A DNA stretch of 64,000 nucleotides. Origin: Cervus elaphus (lineage: Eukaryota; Chordata; Mammalia; Artiodactyla; Cervidae). Below the pieces are notes generated by a model. It did no database searches. It was given only the letters and a program-made list of their open reading frames with translations, and was not told the DNA's origin. The translations under genes were made by a program, and so were the position numbers. The stretch is taken from contig NC_057816.1 of NCBI RefSeq assembly GCF_910594005.1, positions 24,383,797 to 24,447,796 on the forward strand, written 5' to 3'. Within the stretch, counting starts at the first letter, position 1. Every line of letters starts with the position of its first letter. Shown here one piece after another: positions 1-11,700 of the stretch.

Positions 1-167
1 CTTGGGAACTGGGATGAGAATTGACCTTTTCCAGTCCTGTGACCACTGCTGGGTCTTCCAGATTTGCTGACATAATGAGTGCAAAACCTTGATGGCATCC
101 TCCTTTAGAGATTTGAATAGTTCTGCTGGAATTTCATTGCATCCACTAGCTTTATTAACAGCAGTGC
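1..167 (-). mobile_element. BovB LINE fragment
   Basis: This reads as antisense BovB and matches the sequence at about 9355-9520 in this window base for base with scattered changes. It continues past the left window edge. Confidence 0.85.
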
Positions 168-546
168 TTAACAAAAGAAAAAAAAAAAATTAAGACCAGG
201 ATGTCTTCTTTTGGGAGGTGGGGAATGTGCAAGGTCTTTATCATGCAAACTACCTCTTCTTCTGGGAGGAGGATGGGAATGAAAACGGAAAGGTGACAGG
301 TCACCGTCACCGTTGTGTGCCAACCAGAAAATTCCAAAGACTGGTTAAGATTTCATTTCTGGTGAAAGTCAAAACTACAGTTAGGTTAGGTATTAAATCT
401 AGATTTGGTGTCATGGGCACAAATGACGCCATTTGGGGCTTTTCTCCTTAACAGTACATATTGATCTTTTAATTTTTTATAGTAAAAAATCATATTTCAT
501 GGTATGTATTTTGTAGAGTTTATTTAACCACACTTAATGAACTGTA

Positions 547-746
547 GGGGCTTCCCTGGTGGCTCAGGCTGCAATGCAGGAGACCCAGGTTTGATCCCTG
601 CATCGGGAAGATCCCCTGGAGGAGGGCATGGCCACCCATTCTAGTACTCTTGCCTAGAGAATCCCATGGACAGAGGAGCCTGGCGGACTGCAATCCTTAA
701 GGTCACACAGAGTTGGACACAACTGAAGTGACTAAGCAGCAGCAAT
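547..746 (+). mobile_element. Bov-tA-type SINE
   Basis: It has the full tRNA-derived head (GGGGCTTCCCTGGTGGCTC), the middle GAAGATCCCCTGGAGGAGGG and the tail GAGTTGGACACAACTGAAG. Confidence 0.9.
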
Positions 747-970
747 GCACTGTAAGGCTTTTAACAAATTTTTACTATCACAAAAAGTGCTGCAGTGAGT
801 ATCCCCATACATGCTTTAATGTGTAAATAAGTATTCTTCATGTTTTCCTGTGTTAGATGTTTAGATACTTAGAAACTGGATTGCTGGGATGAAGTGTATG
901 CACAATAAAAAGTTTGATAGCTACTATTTAATTGTTCTCCCTACTATTTAATTTTACCTACCAATTTTGA

Positions 971-1186
971 TGGGCTTCCTCAGTGGCTCAGCAGGAGCGG
1001 GTGCAATGCAGGAGACACAGGAGATGAAGGTTCAATCCCTGGGTAGGGAAGATCCCCTGGAGGAGAGCATGGCAACGCTAGTATTCCCGCTTGGAGAATC
1101 CCAGGAAAAGAGGAGCCTGGCAGGCTACAGCCCATAGGGTTACAAAGAATTGGATGGCTGAAGGGACTTAACCACACACGCACCAA
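971..1186 (+). mobile_element. Bov-tA-type SINE
   Basis: The head GGGCTTCCTCAGTGGCTC is followed by the GGAAGATCCCCTGGAGGAG core and a diverged tail ending in CACACACGCACC. Confidence 0.88.
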
Positions 1187-1563
1187 TTTAGATTCCCATC
1201 AATAATATATTGAAGCACTGTTTTCTCTATACATCAGACCTGAAGAGTATTAAACTTAAATATTTGCCAATTTGATGGGTTAAAAATATTTCATTGTCTT
1301 ATTTTTCCTATCTTCCATTACTAGCGGGGGTCTTTTCATATGCTAATCAATCATTCGTTTTTCTTTTTCTTCTGTAAATTGTTCACCTCTGCAATGGATA
1401 TTTTTGATTATTTTGCTGGCATCCAGTCCACTCCCTCTCCTATAGTATTAACAGAGATTCCATCTGGGTGTGACCCTACTATCAGCTTTACTGAGTGCCA
1501 CACCCAGGAGGCACAAGCTCACCTTTGTTTTCCAAGTGATTAAATTAGAAGACCTGAACCAGT

Positions 1564-2004
1564 TGTCAGGCGAGTGTATTCTCCTCGGTTCCGTCTCGTC
1601 TCAACAAAAGTTTGAAGCGACAAAAGTTTCAAATATTAGAACCCTTTGGCGTGTCATAGTTCTCGGATAGACCGTGTTATAGCTCTTAGACAGATCAGTG
1701 TTACAGCTCAATTTTATTTAGAAAATAGCAGGAAAATACGTCCTCGACGCGTGAGGGCATGCCGACCCAAAGACGCAGAGAAGACACAAAAGCCCAGGCC
1801 CTTTGGCTCCTCTTTTTATATGTTTTTCCCTCCCACTGGGCCTGCCCTATGTAAATTGGGCTAGCCTGGAGTGCTGTTTGTTCCTCCTGAGGTCCTCACT
1901 CCCGTCTTGGACCTTCCTTTGTTCTATTTTCACTGGCTTTTCCCTTCCTTGTCTTTTAGCCACAGCCATTCTGGACTCCTGTTTCCTATTCTAACTACCT
2001 AACA
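1564..2004 (-). mobile_element. Solo LTR of an endogenous retrovirus
   Basis: Read on the minus strand it starts TGTTAGG and ends CCTGACA. It has a TATA box (CATATAAAAAG) at about 1823-1809, then AATAAA at 1718-1713 about 90-100 bases later, which is LTR architecture. No viral coding sequence flanks it, so it is a solo LTR. It still holds several CpGs. A clean target duplication was not found. Family is not assigned. Confidence 0.75.
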
Positions 2005-2159
2005 CGATCAAGCAGGAGTCTGTATGCCTTAGACTGAGTACAATGCCTAGGGCCCACAGTCTTCTCGTGAGCACATAAAAACATCTTAATTTCTTCTAAA
2101 ATCAAAAGAAAAAATAAAAAAGAACTTTTAGGTTAAAGAAGACACTTTAATAAATGTTA

Positions 2160-2532
2160 TGGGAACTTCCCTGGTAGTCCAGTGGCTAAGACTTCAAGCT
2201 CCTAATTCAGGGGACACAGGTTTGATTCCTGGTCAGGCTTCCCAGGTGGCTCAGTGGTAAAGTATATATGCCTGCAACGCAGGAGACACAGGAGACCTGG
2301 GTTTGATCCCTGGGTCAGGAAGATCCCCTGGAGGAAGGCATGGCAACCCATCCCAATATACTTGCCTGGAAAATTCCATGGACAGAGGAGCCTGGTGGGT
2401 TACAGCCCATGGGGACACAAAGAGTCAGACATGACTGAGCAGCGTGCAGGGAACTAGATTCCACATGCTTCAACTAAAAGATTCTGAGTGCAGCAACTAA
2501 ACCTGGGGACAGCCAAATAAATACATATTTTT
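2160..2532 (+). mobile_element. CHR-type SINE split by a Bov-tA SINE
   Basis: The left part, 2160-2238, starts GGGAACTTCCCTGGTAGTCC and breaks off at CTGGTCAG. It resumes at about 2449 (GGGAACTAGATTCCACATGC) and ends in an A-rich AAATAAATACAT tail. This is a tRNA-derived cetartiodactyl SINE, older than the element inside it. Confidence 0.85.
2239..2448 (+). mobile_element. Bov-tA-type SINE nested in a CHR SINE
   Basis: It starts GCTTCCCAGGTGGCTCAG, runs through the full core and ends at GACATGACTGAGCAGCGTGC. The host SINE continues on both sides. Confidence 0.9.
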
Positions 2533-2548
2533 AAAAATAAATGTTCTG

Positions 2549-2800
2549 GACTGAGTTGTGTGCCCCCCCCCCCCAAACTCATCCCAAATCTCCAATATGA
2601 TTGTATTTGGTGATAGGGCCTTTAAGGAGGTAATTAAGGTTAAACGAAGTCACAAGAGTGCAAGCCTAATCCCATAGGACTGTGTCCTTAAAGTAGAGAT
2701 TGAGATACCACAGAGTTCTGTCTCCATGCCTACTTAGAAGAAAGGCCATGTATTTTGCCATGGCCACTGAACAGAAGAATACAATAAATATTATTTGTGT
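2549..2800. repeat. Ancient mammalian interspersed repeat, class uncertain
   Basis: The tract containing GTATTTGGTGATAGGGCC and TTTAAGGAGGTAATTAAGG is a familiar old mammalian repeat, probably LTR/MaLR-like or MER-like. It contains a C13 run near 2561-2574. Confidence 0.45.
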
Positions 2801-3013
2801 ATCCATCTTATCGTGCCAAGAGTCAGACACGACTGAAGCCACTTAGCATGCATTCATCTTTGCTATCAGTGAAGTCATAAAATATAATTAAAAAACATTT
2901 TTAGTGCAGAAAGGGAACCATGAAGGCAAAGGTGCCTAGAGCCCATGAAAGCCATAATATGGCCCTGAAATTAGGCCCTAACATCTCGTGGTGCAGACCT
3001 TTAGATAATAGTA

Positions 3014-3226
3014 GGGTTTCCTAAGCAGTTCAGTGGTAAAGAATCTACTTGGTGATGCAGGAGATGCAAGTTCGATCCCTGGGTCTGAAGATCCCCTGCA
3101 GAAGGAAATGGCGACCCACTCCAGTATTCATGCCTGGGAAATCCCGTAAACAGAAGATCCCATGGTGGGCTATAGTCCAAGGGGTCACGAAGAATTGGAT
3201 GCAACTGAGTACAATGCATGCATGCA
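3014..3226 (+). mobile_element. Bov-tA-type SINE
   Basis: The head is diverged (GGGTTTCCTAAGCAGTTCAG), with a full core and the tail GAATTGGATGCAACTGAG. Confidence 0.88.
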
Positions 3227-3329
3227 TTTGGTTTTAAATTTTATCGTAAAATTATTAAATTAAATATTAATATTAAAATTAAATATTAAGATTATTTTTA
3301 GTAAGAATAGTTTTTTTAAATATGTCATG

Positions 3330-4128
3330 TTTCATTTTTATTTTTTTTATTTTTATTTTTTCATTTATTTTTATTAGTTGGAGGCTAATTACTTTATGAT
3401 ATTGTAGTGGTTTTTGTCATACATTGACATGAATTAGCCATGGATTTACATGTATTCCCCATCCCGATCTCCCCTCCCACCTCCCTCTCTACCCGATCCC
3501 TCTGGGTCTTCCTGGTGCACCAGGTCCGAGCACTTGTCTCATGCATCCAACCTGGGCTGGTGATCTGTTTCACCCTAGATAATATACATGTTTTGATGCT
3601 GTTCTCTTGAAACATCCCACCCTCGCCTTCTCCCACAGAGTCCAAAAGTCTGTTCTGTACATCTGTGTCTCTTTTTCTGTTTTGCATAGAGGGTTATTAT
3701 TACCATCTTTATATGTGTTAGTATATTGTAATGGTCTTTATCTTTCTGGCTTACTTCACTCTGTATAATGGGCTCCAGTTTCATCCATCTCATTAGAACT
3801 GATTCAAATGAATTCTTTTTAATGGCTGAGTAATATTCCATGGTGTATATGTACTACAGCTTCCTTATCCATTCATCTGCTGATGGGCATCTAGGTTGCT
3901 TCCATGTCCTGGCTATTATAAACAGTGCTGCGATGAACACTGGGGTGCACGTGTCTCTTTCAGATCTGGTTTCCTCGGTGTGTGTGCCCAGAAGTGGGAT
4001 TGCTGGGTCATATGGCAGTTCTATTTCCAGTTTTTTAAGGAATCTCCACACTGTTCTCCATAGTGGCTGTACTAGTTCGCATTCCCACCAGCAGTGTAAG
4101 AGGGTTCCCTTTTCTCCACACCCTCTCC
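3330..4128 (-). mobile_element. L1 LINE 3' end, 5'-truncated
   Basis: The minus-strand translation shows the end of L1 ORF2 (WRFLKKLEIELPYDPAIPLLG, then MEYYSAIKKNSFESV) with frame breaks. The 3'UTR and a poly(A) tail follow, seen as T-rich sequence at 3330-3375. Confidence 0.93.
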
Positions 4129-4243
4129 ATACTCTTCAGAGTGCACCCTCCTCCTCTAAGCAACCATACTCTATCCTTCTGGATACCTCCCTAGTATTTA
4201 ACTTTTAAATGTCTAAATATACCTTTATAATTTCTGTCTTTTT

Positions 4244-6083
4244 AAAAGTATTTGTGAAAAGAAGTAAAAGGCAAAGGAGAAAAGGAAAAATAAAGCCATC
4301 TGAATTCAGAGTTCCAAAGAATAGCAAGGAGAGATATGAAAACCTTCCTAAGTGAACAATGCAAAGAAGTAGAGGAAAACAATAGAATGGGAACAACTAG
4401 AGATCTCTTCAAGAAAGTTAGAGATACCAAGGGAACATTTCATGCAAAGATAGGCACATTAAAGGACAGAAATGGCATGGACCTAACAGAAGCAAAAGAT
4501 ATTAAGAAGAGGTGGCAAGAATACACAGAAGAACTATACAAAAAAAGATCTTAATGGCTAGGATAACCATGATGGTGTGATCACTCACCTAGAGCCAGAC
4601 ATCCTGGAGTGTGAAGTCAAGTGGGCCTTAGGAAGCATCACTATGAACAAAGCTAGTGGAGGTGATGGGATTCCAGCTGAGCTAGTTCAAATCCTAAAAG
4701 ATGATGTTAAAGTGTTGCACTCAATATGCCAGCAAATTGGGAAAACTCAGCAGTGGCCACAGGACTGGAAAAGGTCAGTTTTCATTCCAATCCCAAATAA
4801 GGGCAATGCCGAAGAATGTTCAAATTACCCTACAATTGCACTCATTTCAGATGCTAGCAAAGTAATGCTTGAAATTCTCCAAGCTAGGCTTCAACAGTTC
4901 ATGAGCCGAGAATTTCCAGATGTTCAAGCTGGATTTAGAAAAGGCAGGGAAACCAGACATCAAATTGCCAACATCTGTTGGATCATTGACAAAGCGAGAG
5001 AATTCCAGAAAAAACATCTGCTTCTTTGACTATGCTAAAGCCTTTGACTGTGTGGAGCATAACAAACTGGAAAATTCTTAAAGAGATGGGAATACCAGAC
5101 CACCTGACCTGCCTCTTGAGAAACTGGTATGCAGGTCAAGAAGCAATAGTTAGAACCGGACATGGAACAGACTGGTTCAAAATTAGGAAAGGGGTACGTT
5201 AAGGCTGTATATTGTCACCCTGCTTACTTAACTTATATGCAGAGTACATCATGCAAAATGCCAGGGTGGATGAAGCCCAAGTTGGAATCAAGATTGCCGG
5301 GAAAAATATCAAACCTCAGATACACAGATGATACCACCCTTATGGCAGAAAGTGAAGAGGAACTAAAGAGCCTCTTGATGAAGGTTAAAGGGGAGAGTGA
5401 AAAAAGCTGGCTTAAAACAACATTCAAAAAACTAAGATCACAGCACCTGTTCCCATCACTTCATGGCAAATAGATGGGGAAACAAAGGAAACAGTGACAA
5501 ACTTTATTTTCTTGGGCTACAAAATCACTGCAGATGGTGATTGCAACCATGAAATTAAAAGATGCTTGCTGCTTGGAAAAAAAAAATATGACAAACCTAG
5601 ACAGCATATTTAAAAGCAGAGACATTACTTTATAGTCAAAGCTTTGGTTTTTTCAGTAGTCATGTATAGATGCAAGAATTGGACCATAAAGAAGGTTGAG
5701 CACTGAAGAACTGATGCTTTTCCACTGTGATGCTGGAGAAGACTCTTTCAAGTCCCTTGGACTGCAAGGAGTCCATCCTAAAGGAAATCAGCCCTGAATA
5801 TTCATTGGAAGGACTGATGGTGAAGCTGAAACTCCAATACTTTGGCTACCTGATGCGAAGAGTCAACTCGTTGGAAAAGACCCTGATGCTGGGAAAGATA
5901 GAAGGTAGGAGGAGAAGGGGACTACAGAGAATGAGATGGTTGGATGTCATCACCGACTCGATGGACATGAGTTTGATCTAGCTCTGGGAGATGGTGAAGA
6001 ACAGGGAAGCCTGGTGTGGTGCAGTCCATGGGGTCTCAAAGAGTCACGGACATGACTGAGAGACTGAACAGAAACAAAATGTA
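4244..6083 (+). mobile_element. BovB (RTE) LINE, reverse-transcriptase part, broken
   Basis: About 1.8 kb of BovB in sense orientation carries RTE reverse-transcriptase pieces such as KASGGDGIPAELVQIL and DDTTLMAESEEELKSLL. The catalytic box reads YTDD instead of YADD, and there are several stops and frameshifts. BovB is the LINE family known to have entered ruminants by horizontal transfer. Confidence 0.93.
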
Positions 6084-6283
6084 TTTGTTTATTTGGCTGC
6101 ACCACGTCTTAATTTCATCATACAGGAGCTTTAATTGTCATTGCAGCATATGGAAACTTCAGTTGCAGCATGTGACCTTTTAGCTTCCACTAGTGAGATC
6201 TAGTTCCCTGACCAGGGATCCAACCCAGACCCCCTGCTTTGGAAACTGGAAACCTTAGCAACTGGACCACCAGAGAAGTCCCC
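6066..6283 (-). mobile_element. CHR-type SINE, antisense
   Basis: It reads antisense from a TTTGTTTATTTGGCTGC tail to GACCACCAGAGAAGTCCCC. It abuts the BovB above. The repeat TAATTTCTGTCTTTTT lies at 4228-4243 and again at 6284-6299, flanking the two elements together. Confidence 0.8.
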
Positions 6284-6318
6284 TAATTTCTGTCTTTTTT
6301 ACTCTAATAATGATCATA

Positions 6319-6451
6319 GGGGGCTTCCATAGTGGCTCAAATGGTAAATATTCTGCCTGCAATGCAGGAGACTTGGGTTCAACCCCTGGGTCAGGAAGAT
6401 CCCCTGAGGAAGGGAATGGCTACCCACTCCAGTGTCCTTGCCTGGAAAATA
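6319..6451 (+). mobile_element. Bov-tA-type SINE, 3'-truncated
   Basis: The head and core are present to CTTGCCTGGAAAATA; the GAGTCGGACACGAC tail is missing. Confidence 0.85.
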
Positions 6452-6479
6452 GAAATCAACACAAGTAAAGCGTTTAGTG

Positions 6480-6660
6480 CTCAACAAATTGTAGCTTTAA
6501 TGTTATTAGTCCTCAAAACAGCACAATGAGGAAAACATTCTTCTGATGAGGAAATAGAGGCACCAGAGTGGATGTTACTTTCACGAGATTTCACACCTTG
6601 TAAGGGGCTGGAGCTAGGATTCTCAATCCAGAGCCATGGTAATTCACGTATGACCTGCAA
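6480..6660. repeat. MIR-like ancient SINE
   Basis: The tract with CCTCAAAACAGCACAATGAGG, GATGAGGAAATAGAGGCACC and CACACCTTGTAAGG is typical of MIR. Confidence 0.5.
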
Positions 6661-7410
6661 CAACCATCTTGAAAACCCCTGGGGTGGAATGTGATACAGT
6701 AGAACTGTTTGAGAATAAGGGAGGTAAGGCGTGGTGAGGCTGGGAACTCAAATTTTTCTAAGTTCTGGAATAGGATTGCAGGATAAATTACGCAACACCT
6801 AATTAAATGTGGATTTCAGATAAACCAGGAGTAATTTTTTAGTACAAGTATGAACCAGCTAAAAAGTTCTTTGTCATTTATCTGATATTCATATTAACTG
6901 GAGATCTTGCATTTTAATTTACTTAAAGAGGTACCTAGGAACCAAAGGTCTTATTCCAGCACAGGGAGCTGGCCCCAGCGAGGAGTAGGCAATTAGAGCG
7001 GTGGGGGTTGGTGGTAAATCCAACCCCTGTCACTAGGCGGCAGTAGAGGGCTGAGTAGGACGGGCTGGGGGAGCGGAGGGTGTCTGCGGAGCAGGCCTGG
7101 GAAAAGGCTTTGGGACTGCTGTCCATCAAAACTAGAATTTTAAATGAAATCACAAAAGAGCACGCAGCTAACAGAAAAAGAACAACTTATTCATGACTAA
7201 TAAACATGAAACGAAGCTCAATCCCATTCATAATTAAATGAATAAGCCTGAAATAAAATGAGGTACTTTCCAACTCTCAAATTGGAAAAAATAAAAATAT
7301 CAAAAGGATTAAAAACTCAATTTCGTGAAAGTATGAGGAAAGACTATGTGAGTGGAGTCTAGAATATCATCTTTGGATTAATATAAAAATTAAAAATGCA
7401 TGTAGCCTTT

Positions 7411-10345
7411 AGTTAGTTAGTTCAGTCGCTCGGTTGTATCCGACTCTTTGCGACCCCATGAATCGCAGCACGCCAGGCCTCCCTGTCCATCACAAACTCG
7501 CGGAGTTCACTCAAGCTCATGCCCGGGAGGTGGGAGGGGGGATCAGGATGGGGAACACATGTAAATCCACGGCTGATTCATGTCAATGTATGGCAAAAAC
7601 CACTACAATACTGTAAAGTAATTAGCCTCCAACTAATAAAAATAAATGGAAAAAAATAAAATAAAATAAAATCCCTGGGGTGATTCCAAAATGGCAGCCA
7701 GCAAAGTGGGAACAGCTGCCTTTTCACTACCTGAGAGCTTCAATTTACTCATGTGAGCGGTTGCTGATCTGCAATTTGTAAAACACCCTAGATGAATCTG
7801 ATGTTTTGGATATTTCTCCTGGCAATCTTGATTCCAGCTTGTGCTTCATCCAGCCCAGCCTTTCTCATGATGTACTCTGCATATAAGTTAAATAAGCAGG
7901 GTGACAATATACAGCCTTGACATGCTCATTTTCCTATTTGTAATCCCAAATTCCCAGTTTCATGTCCAGCTCTAACTGTTGCTTTCTGACCTTCATACAG
8001 ATTTCTCAGGAGGCAGGCAAGGTGGTCTGGTATTCCCATCTCTTGAAGAATTTCCAACGGTTTATTGTGATCCACACAGTCAAAGGCTTTGACATAGTCA
8101 ATAAAGCAGAAGTAAATGTTTTCTGGAAAAAAAAACTCATGCCCACCGAGTCAGTGATGCCATCCAACTATCTCATCTTCTGTCGTCCCCTTCTCCTCCT
8201 GCCCCCAATCCCTCCCAGCATCAGGGTCTTTTCCAATGAGTCAGCTCTTCGCATCAGGTGGCCAAAGTATTGGAGTTTCAGCTTCAGCATCAGTCTTTCC
8301 AATGAACACCCAGGACCTATCTCCTTCAGGATGGACTGGTTGGATCTCCCTGCAGGCCAAGGGACTCTCAAGAGTCTTCTCCAACACCACAGTTCAAAAG
8401 CATCAGTTTTTCGGCGCTCAGCTTTCTTCACAGTCCAACTCTCACATCCATACATGACCACTGGAAAAACCATAGCCTTGACCAGACGGACCTTTGTTGG
8501 CAAAGTAATGTCTCTGCTTTTTAATATGCTATCTAGGTTGGGCATAACTTTCCTTCCAAGGAGTAAGCGTCTTTTAATTTCATGGCTGCAGTCACCATCT
8601 GCAGTGATTTTGGAGCCCCAAAAAATAAAGTCTGACACTGTTTCCACTGTCTCCCCATCTATTTCCCATGAGGTGATGGGACCAGATGCCATGATCTTAG
8701 TTTTCTGAATGTTACGTTTTAAGCCAACTTTTTCATTCTCCTCTTTCACTTTCACCAAGAGGCTTTTTAGTTCCTCTTCACTTTCTGCCATAAGGGTGGT
8801 GTCATCTGCATATCTGAGGTTATTGATATTTCTCCTGGCAATCTTGATTCCAGCTTGTGCTTCTTCCAGACCAGCGTTTCTCATGATGTACTACTCTGAA
8901 TATAAGTTAAATAAGCAGGGTGACAATATACAGCCTTGACGTACTCCTTTTCCTATTTGGAACCCGTCTGTTGTCTCATGTCCAGTTCTAAGTCTTGCTT
9001 CCTGAACTGCATACAGGTTTCTCAAGAGGCAGGTCAGGTGGTCTGGTATTCCCATCTCCTTCAGAATTTTCCACAGTTTATTGTGATCCACACAGTCGAA
9101 AGCTTTGGCGTAGTCAATAAAGCAGAAATAGATGTTTTTCTGGAACTCTCTTGCTTTTTCGATGATCCAGCGGATGTTGGCAATTTGATCTCTGGTTCCT
9201 TTGCCTTTTCTAAATCCAGCTTGAACATCTGGAAGTTCTCGGTTCACGTATTGCTGAACCCTGGCTTGGAGAATTTTGAGCATTACTTTACTAGCGTGTG
9301 AGATGAGTGCAATTGTGTGGCAGTTTGAGCATTCTTTGGGATTGCCTTTCTTAGGGATTGGAATGAAAACGGACCTTTTCCAGTCCTGTGGTCACTGCTG
9401 AGTTTTCCAAATTTGCTGGCATACTGAGTGCAGCACTTTCACAGCATCATCTTTCAGGATTTGAAATAGCTCAACTGGAATTCTATGACATCCACTAGCT
9501 TTGTTCATAGTGATGCTTTCTAAGGCCCACTTAACTTCACATTCCAGGATGTCTGGCTCTAGGTGAGTGATCACACCACTGTGATTATCTGGGTCGTGAT
9601 GATCTTTTTTGTACAGTTCTTCTGTGCATTCTTGCCACCTCTTCTTAATATCTTCTGCTTCTGTTAGGTCCATACCATTTCTGTCCTTTATTGAGCCCAT
9701 CTTTGCATGAAGTGTTCACTTGGTATCTCTAATTTTCTGGAAGAGATCTCTAGTCTTTCCCATTCTGTTGTTTTCCTCTATTTCTTTGCATTGATCGCTG
9801 AGGAAGGCTTTCTTATCTCTCCTGGCTATTCTTTGGAACTCTGCATTCAAATGGGAATATCTTTCCTTTTCTCCTTTGCTTTTCGCTTCTCTTCATTTCA
9901 CAGCTATTTGTAAGGCCTCCTCAGACAACCATTTTGCCTTTTTGCATTTCTTTTCCTTGGGGATGGTCTTGATCCCTATCTCCTGTACAATGTCACAAAC
10001 ATCCGTCCATAGTTCATCAGGCTCTCTGTCTATCAGATCTAGTCCCTTAAATCTATTTCTTACTTCCACTGTATATTCATAAGGGATTTGATTTAGGTCA
10101 TACCTGAGTGGTCTAGTGGTTATCCCTACCTTCTTCAGTTTAAGTCTGAATTTGGCAATAAGGAGTTCATGATCTGAGCCACAGTTAGCTCCTGGTCTTG
10201 TTTTTGCTGACTGTATTGAGCTTCTCTATCTTTGGCTGCAAAGAATATAATCAATCTGATTTCTTGATATAATTGATAAGTATATAATTGATTATTATAT
10301 TATATTATTGATAATTATATAATTGATATAATCAATCTGATTTTT
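7411..10345 (-). mobile_element. BovB (RTE) LINE, about 2.3 kb, interrupted at 7525-8135
   Basis: Antisense BovB runs from about 10345 to 7411. Its 3' end is 7524-7411, separated from the rest by a later insertion. The largest open pieces are 8884-8168 (238 residues, with the RT box LRYADDTTLMAES intact), 9283-8891 (130 residues) and 9700-9392 (102 residues), in different frames, so it is not active. The sequence GCATGTAGCCTTT flanks it at 7398-7410 and 10351-10363 as a target-site duplication. Confidence 0.92.
7525..8135 (+). mobile_element. L1 3' end with a transduced flank, inserted into BovB
   Basis: L1 3'UTR sequence (7525 to about 7655) ends in its own A-rich tail (7640-7675). Then come 117 bp of non-L1 DNA (7676-7792), an antisense BovB piece (7793-8126, homologous to 8816-9145) and a second poly(A) at 8127-8135. 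CTCATGCCC flanks the whole block at 7516-7524 and 8136-8144. Confidence 0.8.
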
Positions 10346-10346
10346 T
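10246..10346. repeat. AT-rich palindromic tract at the BovB 5' end
   Basis: ATAATCAATCTGATTT occurs at 10248 and 10329, and the AT-rich sequence between is a run of short inverted TATAATTGAT units. It looks like a local duplication at the BovB junction. Confidence 0.5.
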
Positions 10347-10381
10347 AAAGGCATGTAGCCTTTACATGCCTTTAAAAATGC

Positions 10382-10585
10382 ATGGGCTTCCTTGGTGGCT
10401 CAGTCAGTAAAAAATCTGCCTGTAATGCCGGAAACCTGGATTCAGTCCTGGGTTAGGAAGATCCCCTGGAGGAGGGTATGCAACCCATTCCAGTATTCTT
10501 GCCGGGAGAATCCATAGACCAAGGAGCCTGGTGGGCTGTAATCCCTGGGATTGCAAAGAGTCGGACACAACTGAGTGACCAAGCA
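10382..10585 (+). mobile_element. Bov-tA-type SINE
   Basis: It has the full head GGGCTTCCTTGGTGGCTCAG, core and tail. CATGTAGCCTTTAA resumes at 10586, a third copy of the sequence that flanks the BovB. Confidence 0.92.
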
Positions 10586-10599
10586 CATGTAGCCTTTAA

Positions 10600-11100
10600 C
10601 CAATGATTTAACTTTGAGGGATCTATCAGACAGATCTGCCTTCACATATAGGTGGAAACATATGAAGATGTTCATTGTTGTATTAGCTAAAACCAAGGCA
10701 AACAAACTGCTTAAACATTCATGCAAAGGAACATGATTAATAAATGATAACATATTCAGATAATGTAATACTATGGAATCATTTAAAGAATGCTGTAGAT
10801 CTATATGTTGATAAGTTAAAAAAAAATCCAGGGTATTTTGCCAAGTGAACAAAGCAATGTGCACATAATTATACAGATTTTTTCCAATTTGTATGTAACA
10901 GAGAGGGAATGAGAGGTATTTATAAATTCATAAAACATTTCTGAAAGGATATCCAAGAAACCATCCACAGTAGTTCTGTGGCAGAGGGAAGCAGGAGGTC
11001 TGGGATGGGAAGGAAATTTACTACCCACTGTATCAGTTTTACTTGTTCATTTTTTTAAACCTCATGTTGGTATAGCCTTTACCAATTTAAAATAAAGTAG
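10600..11100. other. No gene seen; intergenic AT-rich DNA
   Basis: Short shadow frames only. It contains old-repeat-like sequence (AACATGATTAATAAATGATAAC and following) that I cannot classify. Confidence 0.5.
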
Positions 11101-11103
11101 AAA

Positions 11104-11245
11104 TTTGGGAAGATACCCTGGAGGAGGAATTGCCAACCCACTCCATTATTCTTGCCTGGGAACTCCCATGGACAGAGAAGCCTGGTGGACTAGTCCATGG
11201 AAGTTGCAAAAAGAGTCAGACAGGACTTAGTGGCTAAACAATAAC
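11104..11245 (+). mobile_element. Bov-tA-type SINE, 5'-truncated
   Basis: Only the GGGAAGATACCCTGGAGG core and the GAGTCAGACAGGACTTAG tail remain. Confidence 0.82.
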
Positions 11246-11700
11246 ACAAGAAATCTGAAGGAACAAAGAATGTCAAAGTCAGACTAAGAGATAGAAGGCA
11301 ATGTGTCCAAAAACGAGATAGGAAAAGAAAAATGGTCTAGCCCCTGGGGAACGCGTGAGTCATGAGGCAGCAGCAAGCTGGGAAGGTCTGTCCAGGACAC
11401 ATGGAAAACCTCTGCCTCCTAGGATGCCTGGCCTACCTTGGGATGAGCTAGAAAAGTGCCCACAATCCCCGTACTCAAGAGGCTACTGTCGAGGGACTCT
11501 GCCCACTGGTTGCTTCTTGGGCAGCCAGAAGATAAAATGACTAATACAAACTGTGAATGAGGAAGGCCAGTCCAGCGCAGAGCCTGAAGCCTCTCCTCAC
11601 CTGGGTACTTTATTTCAATTAAGACAGTCTGAGTCATCACTTTTCTGGTTTCACAAAGAGCTTGTGATCATGTTAGCCACTGGGTTGTTTTTTGTTTTTA
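11246..11700. other. No gene seen
   Basis: Single-copy-looking intergenic sequence. A 61-residue frame at 11355-11540 has no recognisable domain. Confidence 0.5.

Noticed and set aside
8168..9283. BovB open frames as host genes
   Set aside because: They are remnants of a retrotransposon reverse transcriptase, split by frameshifts and repeated elsewhere in the window.
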